Below are positions 33,001-43,404 of a stretch of 64,000 bases of DNA, one piece after another; within the stretch, counting starts at the first letter, position 1, and each line of letters begins with the position of its first letter. Made by a program: the position numbers and the translations under genes. The stretch is taken from assembly GCA_030704615.1 (NCBI GenBank), contig CM060732.1, positions 5,580,001-5,644,000 on the forward strand, in the 5' to 3' direction. Under the pieces are notes generated by a model, which worked only from the letters and a program-made list of their open reading frames with translations, had not been told where the DNA came from and made no database searches. The DNA is from Takakia lepidozioides. Lineage: Eukaryota; Streptophyta; Takakiopsida; Takakiales; Takakiaceae.

Positions 33001-35131
33001 CTGATCTGCCACCTACCAGTAGAGACGCTCGTTAATAGGAATAATTGTGCGTTCCGCCATGACACTCGATTTCCCTGCACAAAAAGAGACTGGTTCTTCG
33101 TAAAATCTCAGCTCATTGCTAAAGACCCCCTTTGGATGGAGTGGGAGGAAATCTGAAGAGGACAACAGCGAGAATTGCTATACCTTGTATATTTGACTCC
33201 AAGTGCAGCTCCTTGCACTGCTCCTGATCCAGTTTCTTCAAACAAGGAAGAAGCTTGACTAGCATGTATTTTAGAAGCTTTATCTTCTCACTGTCACTTA
33301 TTTCCACGCTCTTCTGCTTCCCAAACCCCAACTATACAACATCACATACTTGATAACTTTGGATGTGCAACACAACAAATAGGAAAGAGACCACCTACCC
33401 TAATTGCAAAACCTAGGACTTTACCACAAGATTGCTTACCCTTTCTGGTCCACAGCTACGGAGGCAGGCCTTGCAGTTACAGTTTCCCATGCAGAAAGGG
33501 CAATTTTGTGCTACATCCTCCTCTGACAAGAGTGGGTACCTGCACAATAACAACGATCAGAGTCATAGTCTTGCTTTGCAAGCAACACATCCAATGTTGC
33601 ACATAGATATACTGATGCTAAGTTTACCCTTGCTTAAGCAGGAGTCCAACTGATGCCATGCAGGTTGCACAGAGGTAGATGGCAGGAACCATGTACATAC
33701 CATGTTGCAATACAAGGTGAGCAGTAGCGCTTGCGCACACACTTGCGGCAGAACACCACTCCTCCCTTATCGTTTCTCTGGCATTGATGACACATCCTGC
33801 TGACACTCTGCTCCCCTACTCTTTCTGTACTGCTCGCCTGCAGGTTCCATGTCCAGGTCCCACATCCATCAGACTGGCAATATGACACTAACATTATCTA
33901 CCCTTTAGAAGTTTCTTCTGGATTGGAACAAATCCAAAATATCCCTGATGACCTCTACCTGCATGACATTACTCTGCATTACCACAGAGCCTCCTGAAAG
34001 GAGCGATACGGGTTTACCAAGTTATAAAACGAGTTACCATACATTATACCACAATGCAGCACTGGCAAACACCAAGTAGTTTCTCCATCAAATCTTCAAT
34101 TTGAAGCATCCGTTGATACAATGACCTTCCAAACTTTGTAGAAGTCCTTAATCCAGCTAGTCTGAATTTCAACCAGTACTCCCAATGAAGTTGAAGACTA
34201 CTGCAGGGGTGTAAAAAAAGACCAATGCAAAGAAACCAAGCTAAATCCAACACTGGTAACACTAGACTTGACAATGAAACTGCTGCCAAGCACTCACCAA
34301 TCTCCGATGACTGCGTACAGTTTCGAATTCATCCTGAAAGCTTGTCCATTCTTCGTTGTAATTCACCACTTTGCGTCGAGTTCGTAAGGCTCTGTCTTCA
34401 TTGTGAATGTGAGTGCATTCCTCAGTACTGCAGGGGACTCTGTCTTGATTCTGAACAGTGGTCTGTACTGTGTTGCCTGAATCTGCAGCCCAAGCAGTTG
34501 ACTCTTTCACAGACTTTTCAGGTAGTGAATGACCTCGGGCATTCCCCTCCCTTCCAACTATGCTTATTGTTCTTGCCTTCGGTATTGATGATGTCCATTC
34601 CTCATTGTTTTTGACAACTTTGAGGCATATTTGTAAAGCTCTGTCTTCATTGTGACCGCGAGTGAATTCCTCTGTACTGCAGGGAGTACTGTCTTCATCC
34701 TTAACCATGGTCTGTACTGCGTACTCTGCCTCTGCAGCCCGAGCAAGTGACACTTTCTGGGACTTTTCAGAAAACTCATGACCACCACGGATTCTCTCCC
34801 TTCCAACTACACCTATCTTTCCTTCGTTCTGTTGCATGATTTCCCATCCTCTTTTAGTTTTCTCTTTTAAAGGGTTTTTGGGCTTTCCACGTGTCTTATA
34901 TTTTATATGAGCATGATGACCGCAGTAAGTGCTACCTTCCACCACCATCCTGGAGCACCGCCACTGTTTTCCATCAGACCTAACGCAGCGTAGCTTGTCG
35001 TCTGGGACAACAACTTTTCCCTTGACCTTTCGTGATTGACCACTGTTCATCGGGCTACTGCTACTCCTTTGACTGCTTGTTGTTATCTCGTGCTTCAATT
35101 CTGGTGCATTTCGAGGAGGTGCCCTTCGCAT
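27072..35131 (-). CDS. KDM3-type JmjC H3K9 demethylase with WRC domain
   Basis: Twelve coding exons join in phase to 1091 codons: 35131-34298, 33873-33701, 33539-33440, 33331-33184, 33074-33017, 30164-29471, 29370-29041, 28881-28297, 28144-28072, 27569-27484, 27367-27248 and 27146-27072. All introns are GT-AG. Domains: WRC (about 47-82, [14 protein letters not shown] then YCGHH), a RING-like Cys cluster (about 306-361, [15 protein letters not shown]), a second zinc cluster split over an intron (from 438, [16 protein letters not shown]), and a C-terminal JmjC domain. Iron ligands are His773 and Asp775 (LHCDMSDA) and His1021 (GCPHQVRN). Plant KDM3 enzymes (the IBM1/JMJ25 group) remove H3K9 methylation in the nucleus and keep genes free of silencing. 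Residues 106-265 hold an 83-residue tandem duplication. An earlier in-frame ATG exists at 35275; I chose 35131 because the sequence before it looks untranslated. The reading frame is intact. Confidence 0.93.
30349..30960 (-). mobile_element. LINE 3' tail, copy 3
   Basis: Minus-strand pieces read [44 protein letters not shown]-like sequence and [18 protein letters not shown]. They equal the 3' part of the two copies upstream on the minus strand. Stops and frameshifts are present. On the minus strand the copy ends at GAGTACATTCTCTCTCTCTC, with the CT-repeat tail at about 30327-30348. Confidence 0.7.
30975..32097 (-). mobile_element. LINE 3' tail, copy 2
   Basis: On the minus strand the order is a reverse transcriptase end ([18 protein letters not shown], 32097-31909), a helical linker ([36 protein letters not shown]), the [13 protein letters not shown] region and a zinc-binding motif [17 protein letters not shown] (about 31360). 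It ends [15 protein letters not shown]. The last sequence before the next copy is again ACATTCTC plus a short CT repeat. Frames are broken. Confidence 0.75.
32098..32860 (-). mobile_element. LINE 3' tail, copy 1
   Basis: Contains [32 protein letters not shown], a TAA or TAG break before [36 protein letters not shown] and the zinc motif [20 protein letters not shown], where the last Cys is Arg. It is joined directly to copy 2. A GA repeat (about 32771-32797) lies inside its upstream end. Confidence 0.75.
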
Positions 35132-37800
35132 CCTGTTGTCACTCACGCGATTGCACGGGACACGTGTGACGTGGTAAATATGCAAGCAACTACTGCCTAC
35201 CTGTCGATATTCAACCAAAGCCCCGAGTAGCAACCACCTTACACATCGGCACAACTCCTTGAAGTGAAAGACCACAAAGGCTGACTATCCCCAGGACAAA
35301 TAACGAAACTTACGGTGGCACGGCTGTCTTCAATGATAGTGGGGAGCTACGGTCATCAGATGAAAGCCGTCTCACAACGGGCTTTACCATCGTCTTCAGT
35401 ATTCCATCTTAATCTTTCCTTCAGCTCCTGGATAACCAACCCTTCCAAACATGATGAAACATCTCTGTAACTATAAATAAATAAACATGTACCCAAAGGT
35501 GCACCAGACTGTCAAGCAATTCCAATTCGAAAGGAGAAGATTCCAAACCCCGATGGATCATCAATACTTGACTGTACTCAGTGCACATTGAATAAAGTGA
35601 ACCTGTCACGAGTTAACTAAAAACGGTGAAGCAACCAATTTCCGCACATACGTAGTTGTAGCCTGATGCAACAAGAGGCTGTGCAGCGTCTTCAAAGTTC
35701 CACAGGTCACCAAAATCACTGTCTTGGACGGCAAATGAGGACGGCTGAAAAATCCCTACAATGCACACGAAACCGAAAAAAGGAGCCGAGTTTGTGCTGT
35801 AGAAGAGATCAAACAATTAGTGAGTCGCGGAAATTCCAGAGAAATCCTGTTCTTACACTAAAATTTCTCGCTTCTGTTTTCTCTGTTGCAACCTCAATAA
35901 CTCAAGAAACTACCCTTGGGCAAATATCAGAAAAGGCTACCCATGGAGTACGGGGAAAAGAGAAACTTGGACAATTAACACCTTGGATAAGCGCCAAATT
36001 TCGGAGATTGAACCAGCGCTCTTGCATGACTTTGTTATCTTCGAGGAACCATGGCTGCCAAGAGCTTCTCTCAAGAATTGAGAGGAACGGAACCAGGCTA
36101 CGTAGGTACCTGTGCTCCTCCTACATATGGCCTTGCATACAGCACCATCACAAACATCACCTCTCCACTTCCCTCGTTGGACTGGTTTAGTAGAGTAGTG
36201 GCATGGCCCCCGGGACCTAGTACCTACACGTAAAAACTTGCTCTAGATTTTCCTTCGTATTTCTTAGGTCATTTTGAAGCAGACCTCCAGTGGGGCGGGA
36301 GCACCAACGGCATGGACCCGGTGGTTTCAAGTCTGGACCACGTTGCCCTAGAAAGATTCGTGGCACACAATCTTGTCCCTTGGATGAGATATCATCTAGG
36401 GTTGATGTAGAGCCAGCTAGTCAGAGGGTGCAACCACATGAGCAGATTTTTACGCAGGCGAAAGTTCCGGCCCACGGACTTTCCGCATCCGATATGCCCT
36501 GGGGCGGGCCCACCCTTAACAACGCTCAACAGACCCCCGAACCGGGTCGCAGGGCCCACTTAAATGTAAATTGTGTTTTTTCAGATGTGATTCAAATTCT
36601 ATGAAATTAGTGCCATTGGGTGGCCCCTCTCGTGCACTACCAGGATTGGGCATTGATTGCCATAATTTGGAGTTAAAGCAAAGTTGTGTCATTACGTAAT
36701 CAAGGGGGTCAGGAATTGATGAAGGTAATTTTGTTTTTTTCATGTGAAGATTTCTTGACACGTGTGTGTAGTAGAGCTGGTTTGGTTGCAAAGGAGAGTT
36801 TAATTACTCCACTTCACAGGGCGAGTTTGCATTTTTTAAGTCCTACGAAATTTCCACAATTTATTTAGTAACTGCCTTCCAAGTCTTTTATTGACTAATT
36901 CCTACTGCCTAGGCCTACGAGCCGCCTATAACCGGGACATCCGTTTTTCCCTTCACAAAGCGCCTCTCATTTTTGAATAATTGGGAGTTTAAGGCTCAAG
37001 TGTGAGCCAGGCAGCGGCCCCATGCTGGGATGTCGGGCGCCCCCGCGACCACCCGGCGGGTCCAGGTTCCGGGTCTGCTCACTCTGCTTGAGGGTAGGAT
37101 CTGCTCACTGCTGGCAGATCGGGTCTGCTCGCGGGTCTTGGGTCCAACTAAATGGTCTGCTCGTCGCGCCGCAGCCCGCCCGCCGGGACTTAGAATTTTT
37201 TGCGGGAAAACTCGCCTATCACAAAAGGTCATTAATACACGTACAACGCTAGCCGAAATCATCGTTAATGCACATTTGGCACAGCCATAGTTGAACCCAT
37301 AGCCTAATACCACTCATTGCGCCCAACCACCACACTACCCGCTGCTTGATGTTACCTCAACATTTTTTTTTTATCTCTTAACCTAGAAACAGCCGCAGTC
37401 AGCCCCATGCCGCCTAGGGTCAAGGCCTGCGGACCCTACCTCGCGGCAGACCATACCTAGTGGCAAACCCATCCTCGCAGCACCCACCGGGCCGACCTCG
37501 CGGCAACCATACCTGGCGACAGACCCCTCCTCGCGGCAGACCCCCTGGGCCGAGCCTGGCGGCAGACCCATCCTTGCGCACACCCACCCGGGCCTAGTCA
37601 TGGGTCGCGGCGGGGCCACCCAGGGGCGCTTGACGTCCGTGCATGGGCCCCTGCCTGGCTCACACGGGGGGCTGCTATTTCATGAGCGGCATGAACATGA
37701 GTAGGAAAAAAAAAGCATGAGCGGGCCGAATTGTGTCCACGGAAATAGGGTTAGGAGGCACGGAAATAGGGTCATGTGGACTCGTCATAGCAATGAATGC
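35132..37800. other. KDM3 upstream region and GC-rich non-coding DNA
   Basis: Just upstream of the KDM3 start there should be its 5' untranslated region and promoter, but no element is clear enough to mark. From 37430 to 37620 a degenerate repeat of CTCGCGGCAGACC-like words occurs about every 20-35 bp. CACGGAAATAGGGT occurs twice near 37738-37770, right beside the end of the mobile methyltransferase-like gene. Open frames here have no motifs. Confidence 0.35.
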
Positions 37801-37804
37801 AACA

Positions 37805-38022
37805 TTTTATTGCAAATTTGGTGGCAAGCCACGTCTATACAAGTGTGTCCTAACTGTCATAGCAGGAATGGGAACTACTCTCCTACACCTTCCGAGGAAC
37901 TTGGCCCTCTTCTTCTTCCTCATCCCCCTCATCCCCCCCATCCTCCGAGCTCTGTGATGCATCGGTGCAGTATGCCTCTCAAAAATGTCGTCCTCTCCTT
38001 GGGGGACTGTCCACCTCACCTC
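37805..38022 (-). other. 3' untranslated end of the methyltransferase-like gene
   Basis: Downstream of the stop at 38023-38025. It matches 12990-13215 on the other strand and ends in the same TTTGCAATAAAA (about 37805-37816) with an AATAAA signal, beyond which the two copies diverge. This gives one probable boundary of the shared sequence. Confidence 0.65.
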
Positions 38023-40190
38023 CTAGGAATCTTCTGCCTCTTCTCCCCCACTTTCCTCAGCAGATTCCAAGACAAATCTACGAGCCCGACGGGCTCTAAT
38101 AGCTGTTGCCTCCTCCCTCATCTTCATTTTCTTGAGGCTTGCCTCGTCTAAAATCTGATGTACACGACTAGGTTCGGAACACCTCCTAATGGACACCGAA
38201 GCAAGTCGGGCAGCATAAGTAGGAAGGATGTAGTCCCTTTCCTGGACTAGGCATGAAATCCCCCCGGCAAAAAAATGCACGTTCCTCCTGCCCATGAACT
38301 CTCCGGTGTAGACGTCCCTCTTGCCGTACTTGGCATCCTACAGTAAGAACAAATCCACTTCAAGAATGTCAATACCAGCAGAAGCAGAAAGGTTTTTCAA
38401 TGAAATAAGAGAGCGAGGGAGGTGCCTCACGAAATCTGGAGGCAACTTACAATGCGACCACTCACTCGTACACCGGGGGCTCCTCGGCCTCGATCCCAAC
38501 TTGTTCCTCCCCCTGCTCCTTCTCGGATTTTTCCTCATCCTCCGAGGATGCCTCTTCCTCTTTCGGCAGACGTTCAGCCGCTACAAATTCCGAGTTGTGG
38601 AGGGCAGTATCTGGCTTGAAGGCGAACACATGCCTGTCGGACAACGTCCCTGCCCACATTGAAGCACCTGAGGAACAAAGCGGGCGGTTTATAGCTTGCG
38701 GCATGCAATTGCAATCGGGCCAGGGGACAAACTGAGCACGTGAAGGCTTACCCGTGCCGCATGTGAGGTCCAGAATCCGCCCTTGGACATCCGAGCACGT
38801 CTCCATGAGGGTTTGGATGAAAGCAGGGCTCCGGGTCCGGCTGTACCGCCACGGTTTGCCTGTCTTTGTGTCCTTCGGCATATTGGAGTGAGGCACATAG
38901 TTGTAGAGGACATCGTAGGTAACAGGGTCCACAGCGGCATCAACAAGACGACCGTCGTTGCGGAATTTGAACGTAGACCCTCTCTTCACAAAGCAATATG
39001 CCTCAAACACCAATGTCTGCACATCCAACAAAAGAGGGATCAACTCCGGATCTTGTTTAGATACACCACAATATGAGGTGAATGCAATAGATTGATAACT
39101 TACACTTTGGCCCTCTGTTCGCAACCCCTGTGTATTGATGCAGAACCATTTTCTGAGGAGGACCGGGGTGACACTTTTCGGTGTCCACCTTACCACCACA
39201 TTCTCTGTGGTCTTCCCTCTTGTGGCAAGGACAACCACACATCCACTGTCATCCAGAAGCATCCCCGCCAGCCCAAACCCGGCTTTCCAGTAGTCCTCAG
39301 TAAACCTGTTCCAGGTGGGCACACCATCCAGCCCTCCAGCAGCTCCCCATCTGGAATGTCAAGGAGAATCATGTCGCAAGCTCTCTCCACCTCAACCCCC
39401 CCCCCCCCCCCCCCCCCGAGTGCTCTTGCAATCCGTGCTCACAGCCGTGAAGAATTCCATCATGGCTTCAAAACCAGGGGTGTCTTTAGGCTCTGTACCG
39501 GCAGCCCTCTTCTTGGCTTTCCCCTTCTGCTCCGCCAGAGACTTGCTGTGTGCCACCTTCTTCGCCCTGGCAGCGAGAGCGTCAAGGAAGCTCTCATTGA
39601 CGCATTGGATGATGGTTGGAGGTTCTAGCTTTGGGCTGTGTGTAAACGTCACCGCCGAATACCGCCGTATAGGCTCGCCCTCAAATGCCAACTTCTTGGC
39701 AGAGCCAGTCCCACTCCGAACTGACTTGGGAACCCGGACGACCGGTGACTAGGTAGCAGCAACAGCAGTCGCAGGACCTTGAACAAAGTCGTCGTCCGAG
39801 TCACTCTCTTGGGTCCCCTCTTGCGCCTCCTCCGATGCCCCGATGGTTTTCTGTTTTTTGGGTGTTACTGCACTCACATGTTTCCTTGTCCTTTTCCTTT
39901 GGCCTTTATTCTTCTCATTCAATTTCTCCTGAATTCCTGCCTGAGCAAGCTCTACCGCTTTCCTGGAGTTCGCAAGCGTTTTTGCCTCTTTTGCACCCAG
40001 CGGAGGCAGCGGAGCCCGGTTTCGTCGGGCCTCAGCATCCAACTTCAATTGAAACTCGGATGGGTCGAGCATGCCGGGGGAAGGTCCACATACCAAGGGC
40101 AATCACGCAAATGTTCCAGATGCCACTCCTTCACAATATCGTCAGTGTACATGGAGTCAGCCCCAGGGTTCCTCCATGCCAGGAAGAATG
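38023..40190 (-). pseudogene. DNA N4/N6 methyltransferase-like domain
   Basis: Minus-strand exons splice to a beta-class (permuted) amino-methyltransferase layout: catalytic-loop region first, SAM-binding motif later. The loop region reads ERACDMILLDIP (about 39340-39385), where DNA amino-methylases have a D/N/S-P-P-aromatic motif; here it is DIPD. The next strands read FTEDYWKAGFGLAG and DSGCVVVLA. Exon 39016-38752 ends at GGTAAGC, and its join to the exon starting at 38667 creates ILDLTCGTGASMWAG, then RHVFAFKPD, a good motif I plus acidic end of strand 2. Exons 38667-38474 and 38337-38023 add an acidic linker and a basic tail. Damage: TAG at 39749-39751, a one-base shift just after DIP, another near 40076, and a long C run at 39395-39418 that would encode polyglycine. 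Presumed substrate is adenine N6 or cytosine N4 in DNA; not proven. Confidence 0.5.
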
Positions 40191-40269
40191 GTGGCTCGAA
40201 AGACAGATGACCTTTCTCCAAAAGGGAGAACTTGCAGTACGTGCATTCATGAAAAACACAATGAGGTCC

Positions 40270-40990
40270 CTGAACTGCAAATTCGGCACCATTTTCCCAG
40301 GTTGGAGCGGATCTGAGTGGGCCTAGAAATGGAAAAATGGCGCCGAATTTCCAATTCAGGGCCAGCCACCCTACGGACTTAGCCATTTTCGGAGCCCTGA
40401 CTGGAAATTCGGCGCCATTTTCCCAGGTCCGGCCCGAAAATGGCGCTGTCCAGCGGCAATAGGGCCCAGAACTGGAAAAATGGCGCCGAATTTCCAGTTC
40501 AGGCCAGCCACCCTAGGGATATAGCCATTTTCGGAGCCCTGACTGGAAATTCGGCGCCATTTTCCCAGATCCGGCCCGAATATGGCTGTCCCACAAGGGC
40601 AATAGGGCTCAGAACTGGAAAAATGGCACCGAATTTCCAGTTCAGGGCCAGCCACCCTAGGGACTTAGCCATTTTCGGAGCCCTCACTGGAAATTCGGCG
40701 CCATTTTCCCAGGTCCGGCCCGAAAATGGCTAAGTCCCAGAACGGCAATAGGGCCCAGAACTGGAAAAATGGCGCCAAATTTCCAGTTCAGGGCCAGCCA
40801 CCCTAGGGCCTTAGCCATTTTCGGAGCCCTGACTGGAAATTCGGCGCCATTTTCTCAGGTCCGGCCCGAAAATGGCTAAGTCCCATATGGCATTGACCTG
40901 GAAAAATGGCGACGAATTTCCAGTTCAGGGCCAGCCACCCTAGGGACTTAGCCATTTTCGGAGCCCTGATCTGGAAATTCGGCGAAAAAT
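40270..40990. repeat. Intronic 142-147 bp GGCGCC satellite
   Basis: About five units of 142-147 bp (starts of AGGGCCCAGAACTGGAAAAA near 40461, 40603 and 40750). Each unit has two mutually inverted words, GGAAAAATGGCGCCGAATTT and GGAAATTCGGCGCCATTTTC, plus TAGCCATTTTCGGAGCCCTG. On the minus strand it lies between the exon ending near 41000 (RYIRDAFLTVL) and the one starting near 40290 (after GAATTTGCAG), so it seems to be an intron of the methyltransferase-like gene. Confidence 0.8.
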
Positions 40991-41310
40991 GCAAGGACTG
41001 TAAGGAAGGCATCGCGTATGTACCTGTACCGAAGGCGCATTGCTGCTTTGTCCGCGTTCGGCTGGTCGGTGAACTCGTGGCTCCGGCGGGCATGTGGTAT
41101 CTCCCGAAAAAATAGGTCGGTTTTGTAGAGCAGAAAGTACCTCGTCACATAGTCGCGTAGGCTCTCTGCTGCAGGAGAAATCTCCATCTTGAACTGATGT
41201 GCTTGTGTGTCCAGCTGCTCTTGCGCATTCGTCGTCACCTGTGGAGATTCTCCATCAGATCGCATTGCTGAAAAAATACAATGAATCCACCCCCTACAAG
41301 AGTAGAAGCG
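40990..41310 (-). pseudogene. Linker exon of the ParB-methyltransferase-like gene
   Basis: After a TTTTTTCAG acceptor near 41270 the minus strand encodes MRSDGESPQVTTNAQEQLD, then AAESLRDYVTRYFLLYKTDL and YRYIRDAFLTVL, ending at the satellite edge. The phase relative to the exon at 41544-41828 is off by one, so either the acceptor is elsewhere or a frameshift is present. No recognised domain. Confidence 0.35.
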
Positions 41311-41543
41311 CCAAACGAAGCGTGGGGAAGTACCTGAAACCACCATGTCATGCGTTCATCCACATGTCGAATGTGGGGTCAGACAGTTTGTCCAGTTTGG
41401 GGAAGCTCCACATGTCCCTTGTACTTTGGGAACCATTCCAGATTTGGAGCCACCGGGTCTGTCCAACCACCCAGCATATTCGTAAGCGCCAAACACCACA
41501 AAAACGAGTTGTTGCCACCACAATTTGGTTAAGAATGTATCAC

Positions 41544-43400
41544 CTTTTCTGCACCATCCACACAGGATGTGGCTAGACGATGGAGCTTCTCCAATGTCAT
41601 CGTGGGCTTCAGAGCGCGGGAGTAGTGCTTCCCCACCTCCACCAGAAAGTCGGCACCAAGGGCGGGATCAGCTATGGCCACGTACTTTACCATCCGCGAC
41701 TTGTACTTTATGCGGGCCCTCACCTCCGCAGCTTTGAGATACGATTTGAGTGCCGGGAGGGTTAGATTCTTCTCCTCTGACTCCATGTAGAACCTCCGCG
41801 CATGTGCCAAATCCTGTTGAATTTTCGTCTGTCAAGAATGCGCACATAAGATTAGAGATCTTGCTCAACACTTTTTCTTCTATTGGGGGAGGAGAGACAG
41901 ATTAGCTCAACAAAACAGTCAGGAGCTTTACCCGAAATATGTAGTCCACCATGGCGTCCATGCTCAGCCTATACCAGGTTCTGTCTACCTTTGCCTCCGA
42001 CTTGCGCAGGAGGTCGGCACTGAGCGAATTGGCAAACTCTTGCACCCCCTGCTTCCCGACATCCTTAACTCGGAAGAGCATATGGGACAAATTGGTGGCA
42101 ATGAAGGCATTCTCAGTCACCCTGCAATGCCACATTTCCATCAAACAATTCTGAAATGGGAATTTACAACAAATATGAGGATTCGCAATGAAATGACTTA
42201 CAATTGGATGGGTCCGAAAGCAAGAGGCGTTGTAACTTACGAGTTGATGTCCGCCATTGCAGCTTTGAGAAGACTGCGATCTTTGGGCCCCGCAACCTTC
42301 AGCACAACACACTCCATGGCGAAATGCCAATCGAGGTCGTTGGGGTGGGCTTCGGCTATGTGCTCCATCCATGCCAGGAGGCGATGATTGTCGTCCCACA
42401 CGTAAAACATCTTTCCGGACAAGTGCTGGAAAAGAGGATCAGTAACAATCGATCTCTCGAACTCCTCATTTCGCCTTTGCCAATGGGGACCCCATTTGTC
42501 CACCTCATCGGAAGTGTGGGCACGGGAAGCTCCGTGGTCGTTCTCAATGGAAACGTAAAACGCGGCAGACCCCATTCGATATCCATCCCGGAAAGAGAAT
42601 TTCAGCTTGTCGATATCGCCTGGGAGGGCAGGTCTCACCACCTGCAAAGATACCAAGCGGCAAAGGGGAATTCGAAGCTTGGCCGGGTACACCATGCCCC
42701 CCAGCACCCTGCCAATGTTGCTGTGGGTTGCCTCCAACATCTTGGCAGCGGCCAACTTCATATCCGCCTCCGACAAGACGTCTGCTGCAGAGGGGTTCTC
42801 CGGCAGCCCACCAGGACCGCCAAATCCAGCCTGTATGCTGCGGGTTTGGGGCCTGGGGATGTCCGGGAGGATGTCATCCTGGTCAGAAAGCTCGGTGTCG
42901 TCCTCCTCAACATGGTGAACCACAGGCGAAACCACCTCGAGCACTCTCCCTGTCTCTACTGCCATCTCCCCGGCTTCACCTCGAACTTGCACAATCCGTG
43001 CTCTTTGTGGTGTTCTTTCCTCTCCTCCACTCTCCACCGTATGGGTAATTGCGGGGGCTGCTCTTGTCCGCGATGGTGTAACCGGTGTGTTACTACCTCT
43101 TTGTGGTGTCTTGGAGGGATCCACCATCTCTGTGCGTCCCTTGCTTACATTGGCATCTGTCATTTGGGCACCCCTGGCCTCTTCAGTGGCCTTTTCTCTT
43201 TCCTCCTGGCTAGCCTTCTGTCTCGCCTGTTCTTTTGCCCTCTCTTTTGCCCTCTCACGGGCTTTTTGTTTCTTACTAGGGCTAGCAGCAGGGGAGCCCT
43301 CCAGGATGACCACCTTTGATTGAGGAGAAGGAACACCCTCGCGCGCACTGCTCACTCCCCCCTCCACAGCCCGTGACGGCTCTCTCGCCGGGGATTGCAT
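41544..43400 (-). CDS. ParB-like domain exons of the mobile gene
   Basis: Three exons join in phase: 43400-42241 (donor AACTC/GTAAGT), 42121-41932 (acceptor CATTGCAG) and 41828-41544. Exon one has a basic, Lys/Glu/Arg-rich helix (about residues 43-77), a disordered Pro/Thr/Ser region, and from about residue 238 a fold like the ParB/sulfiredoxin N-terminal domain: LRIPLCRLVSLQVVRPALPG, then MFYVWDDNHRLLAWMEHI with the HRxxA-type motif at 339-343. Exons two and three are helical and unassigned. ParB-like plus DNA methylase fusions are common in bacteria and phages. Here the two parts share strand and order, so I treat them as one gene with the domain at 38.0-40.2 kb. It is in frame here, but the junction to the next exon near 41300 does not close in phase. 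Confidence 0.45.
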
Positions 43401-43404
43401 GTGC

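Larger units (their letters stand above)
30165..33016 (-). other. KDM3 intron 5, 2.85 kb, filled with LINE tails
   Basis: This intron separates the codons for TG/T (Cys438), with donor CTG/GTAGGT and acceptor GCCACAG/TGAC. Nearly all of it is LINE 3' sequence in the same orientation as the gene. It lies upstream of the JmjC-coding exons. In Arabidopsis IBM1 a long heterochromatic intron upstream of the JmjC region controls production of the full-length transcript, so the position is noteworthy. The link is inference. Confidence 0.8.

Noticed and set aside
42204-43319. 371-codon plus-strand frame
   Set aside because: It lies opposite the ParB-like exon, which has splice sites, coding-like composition and a recognisable fold. 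The plus frame is Leu/Ser/Cys-rich shadow sequence.
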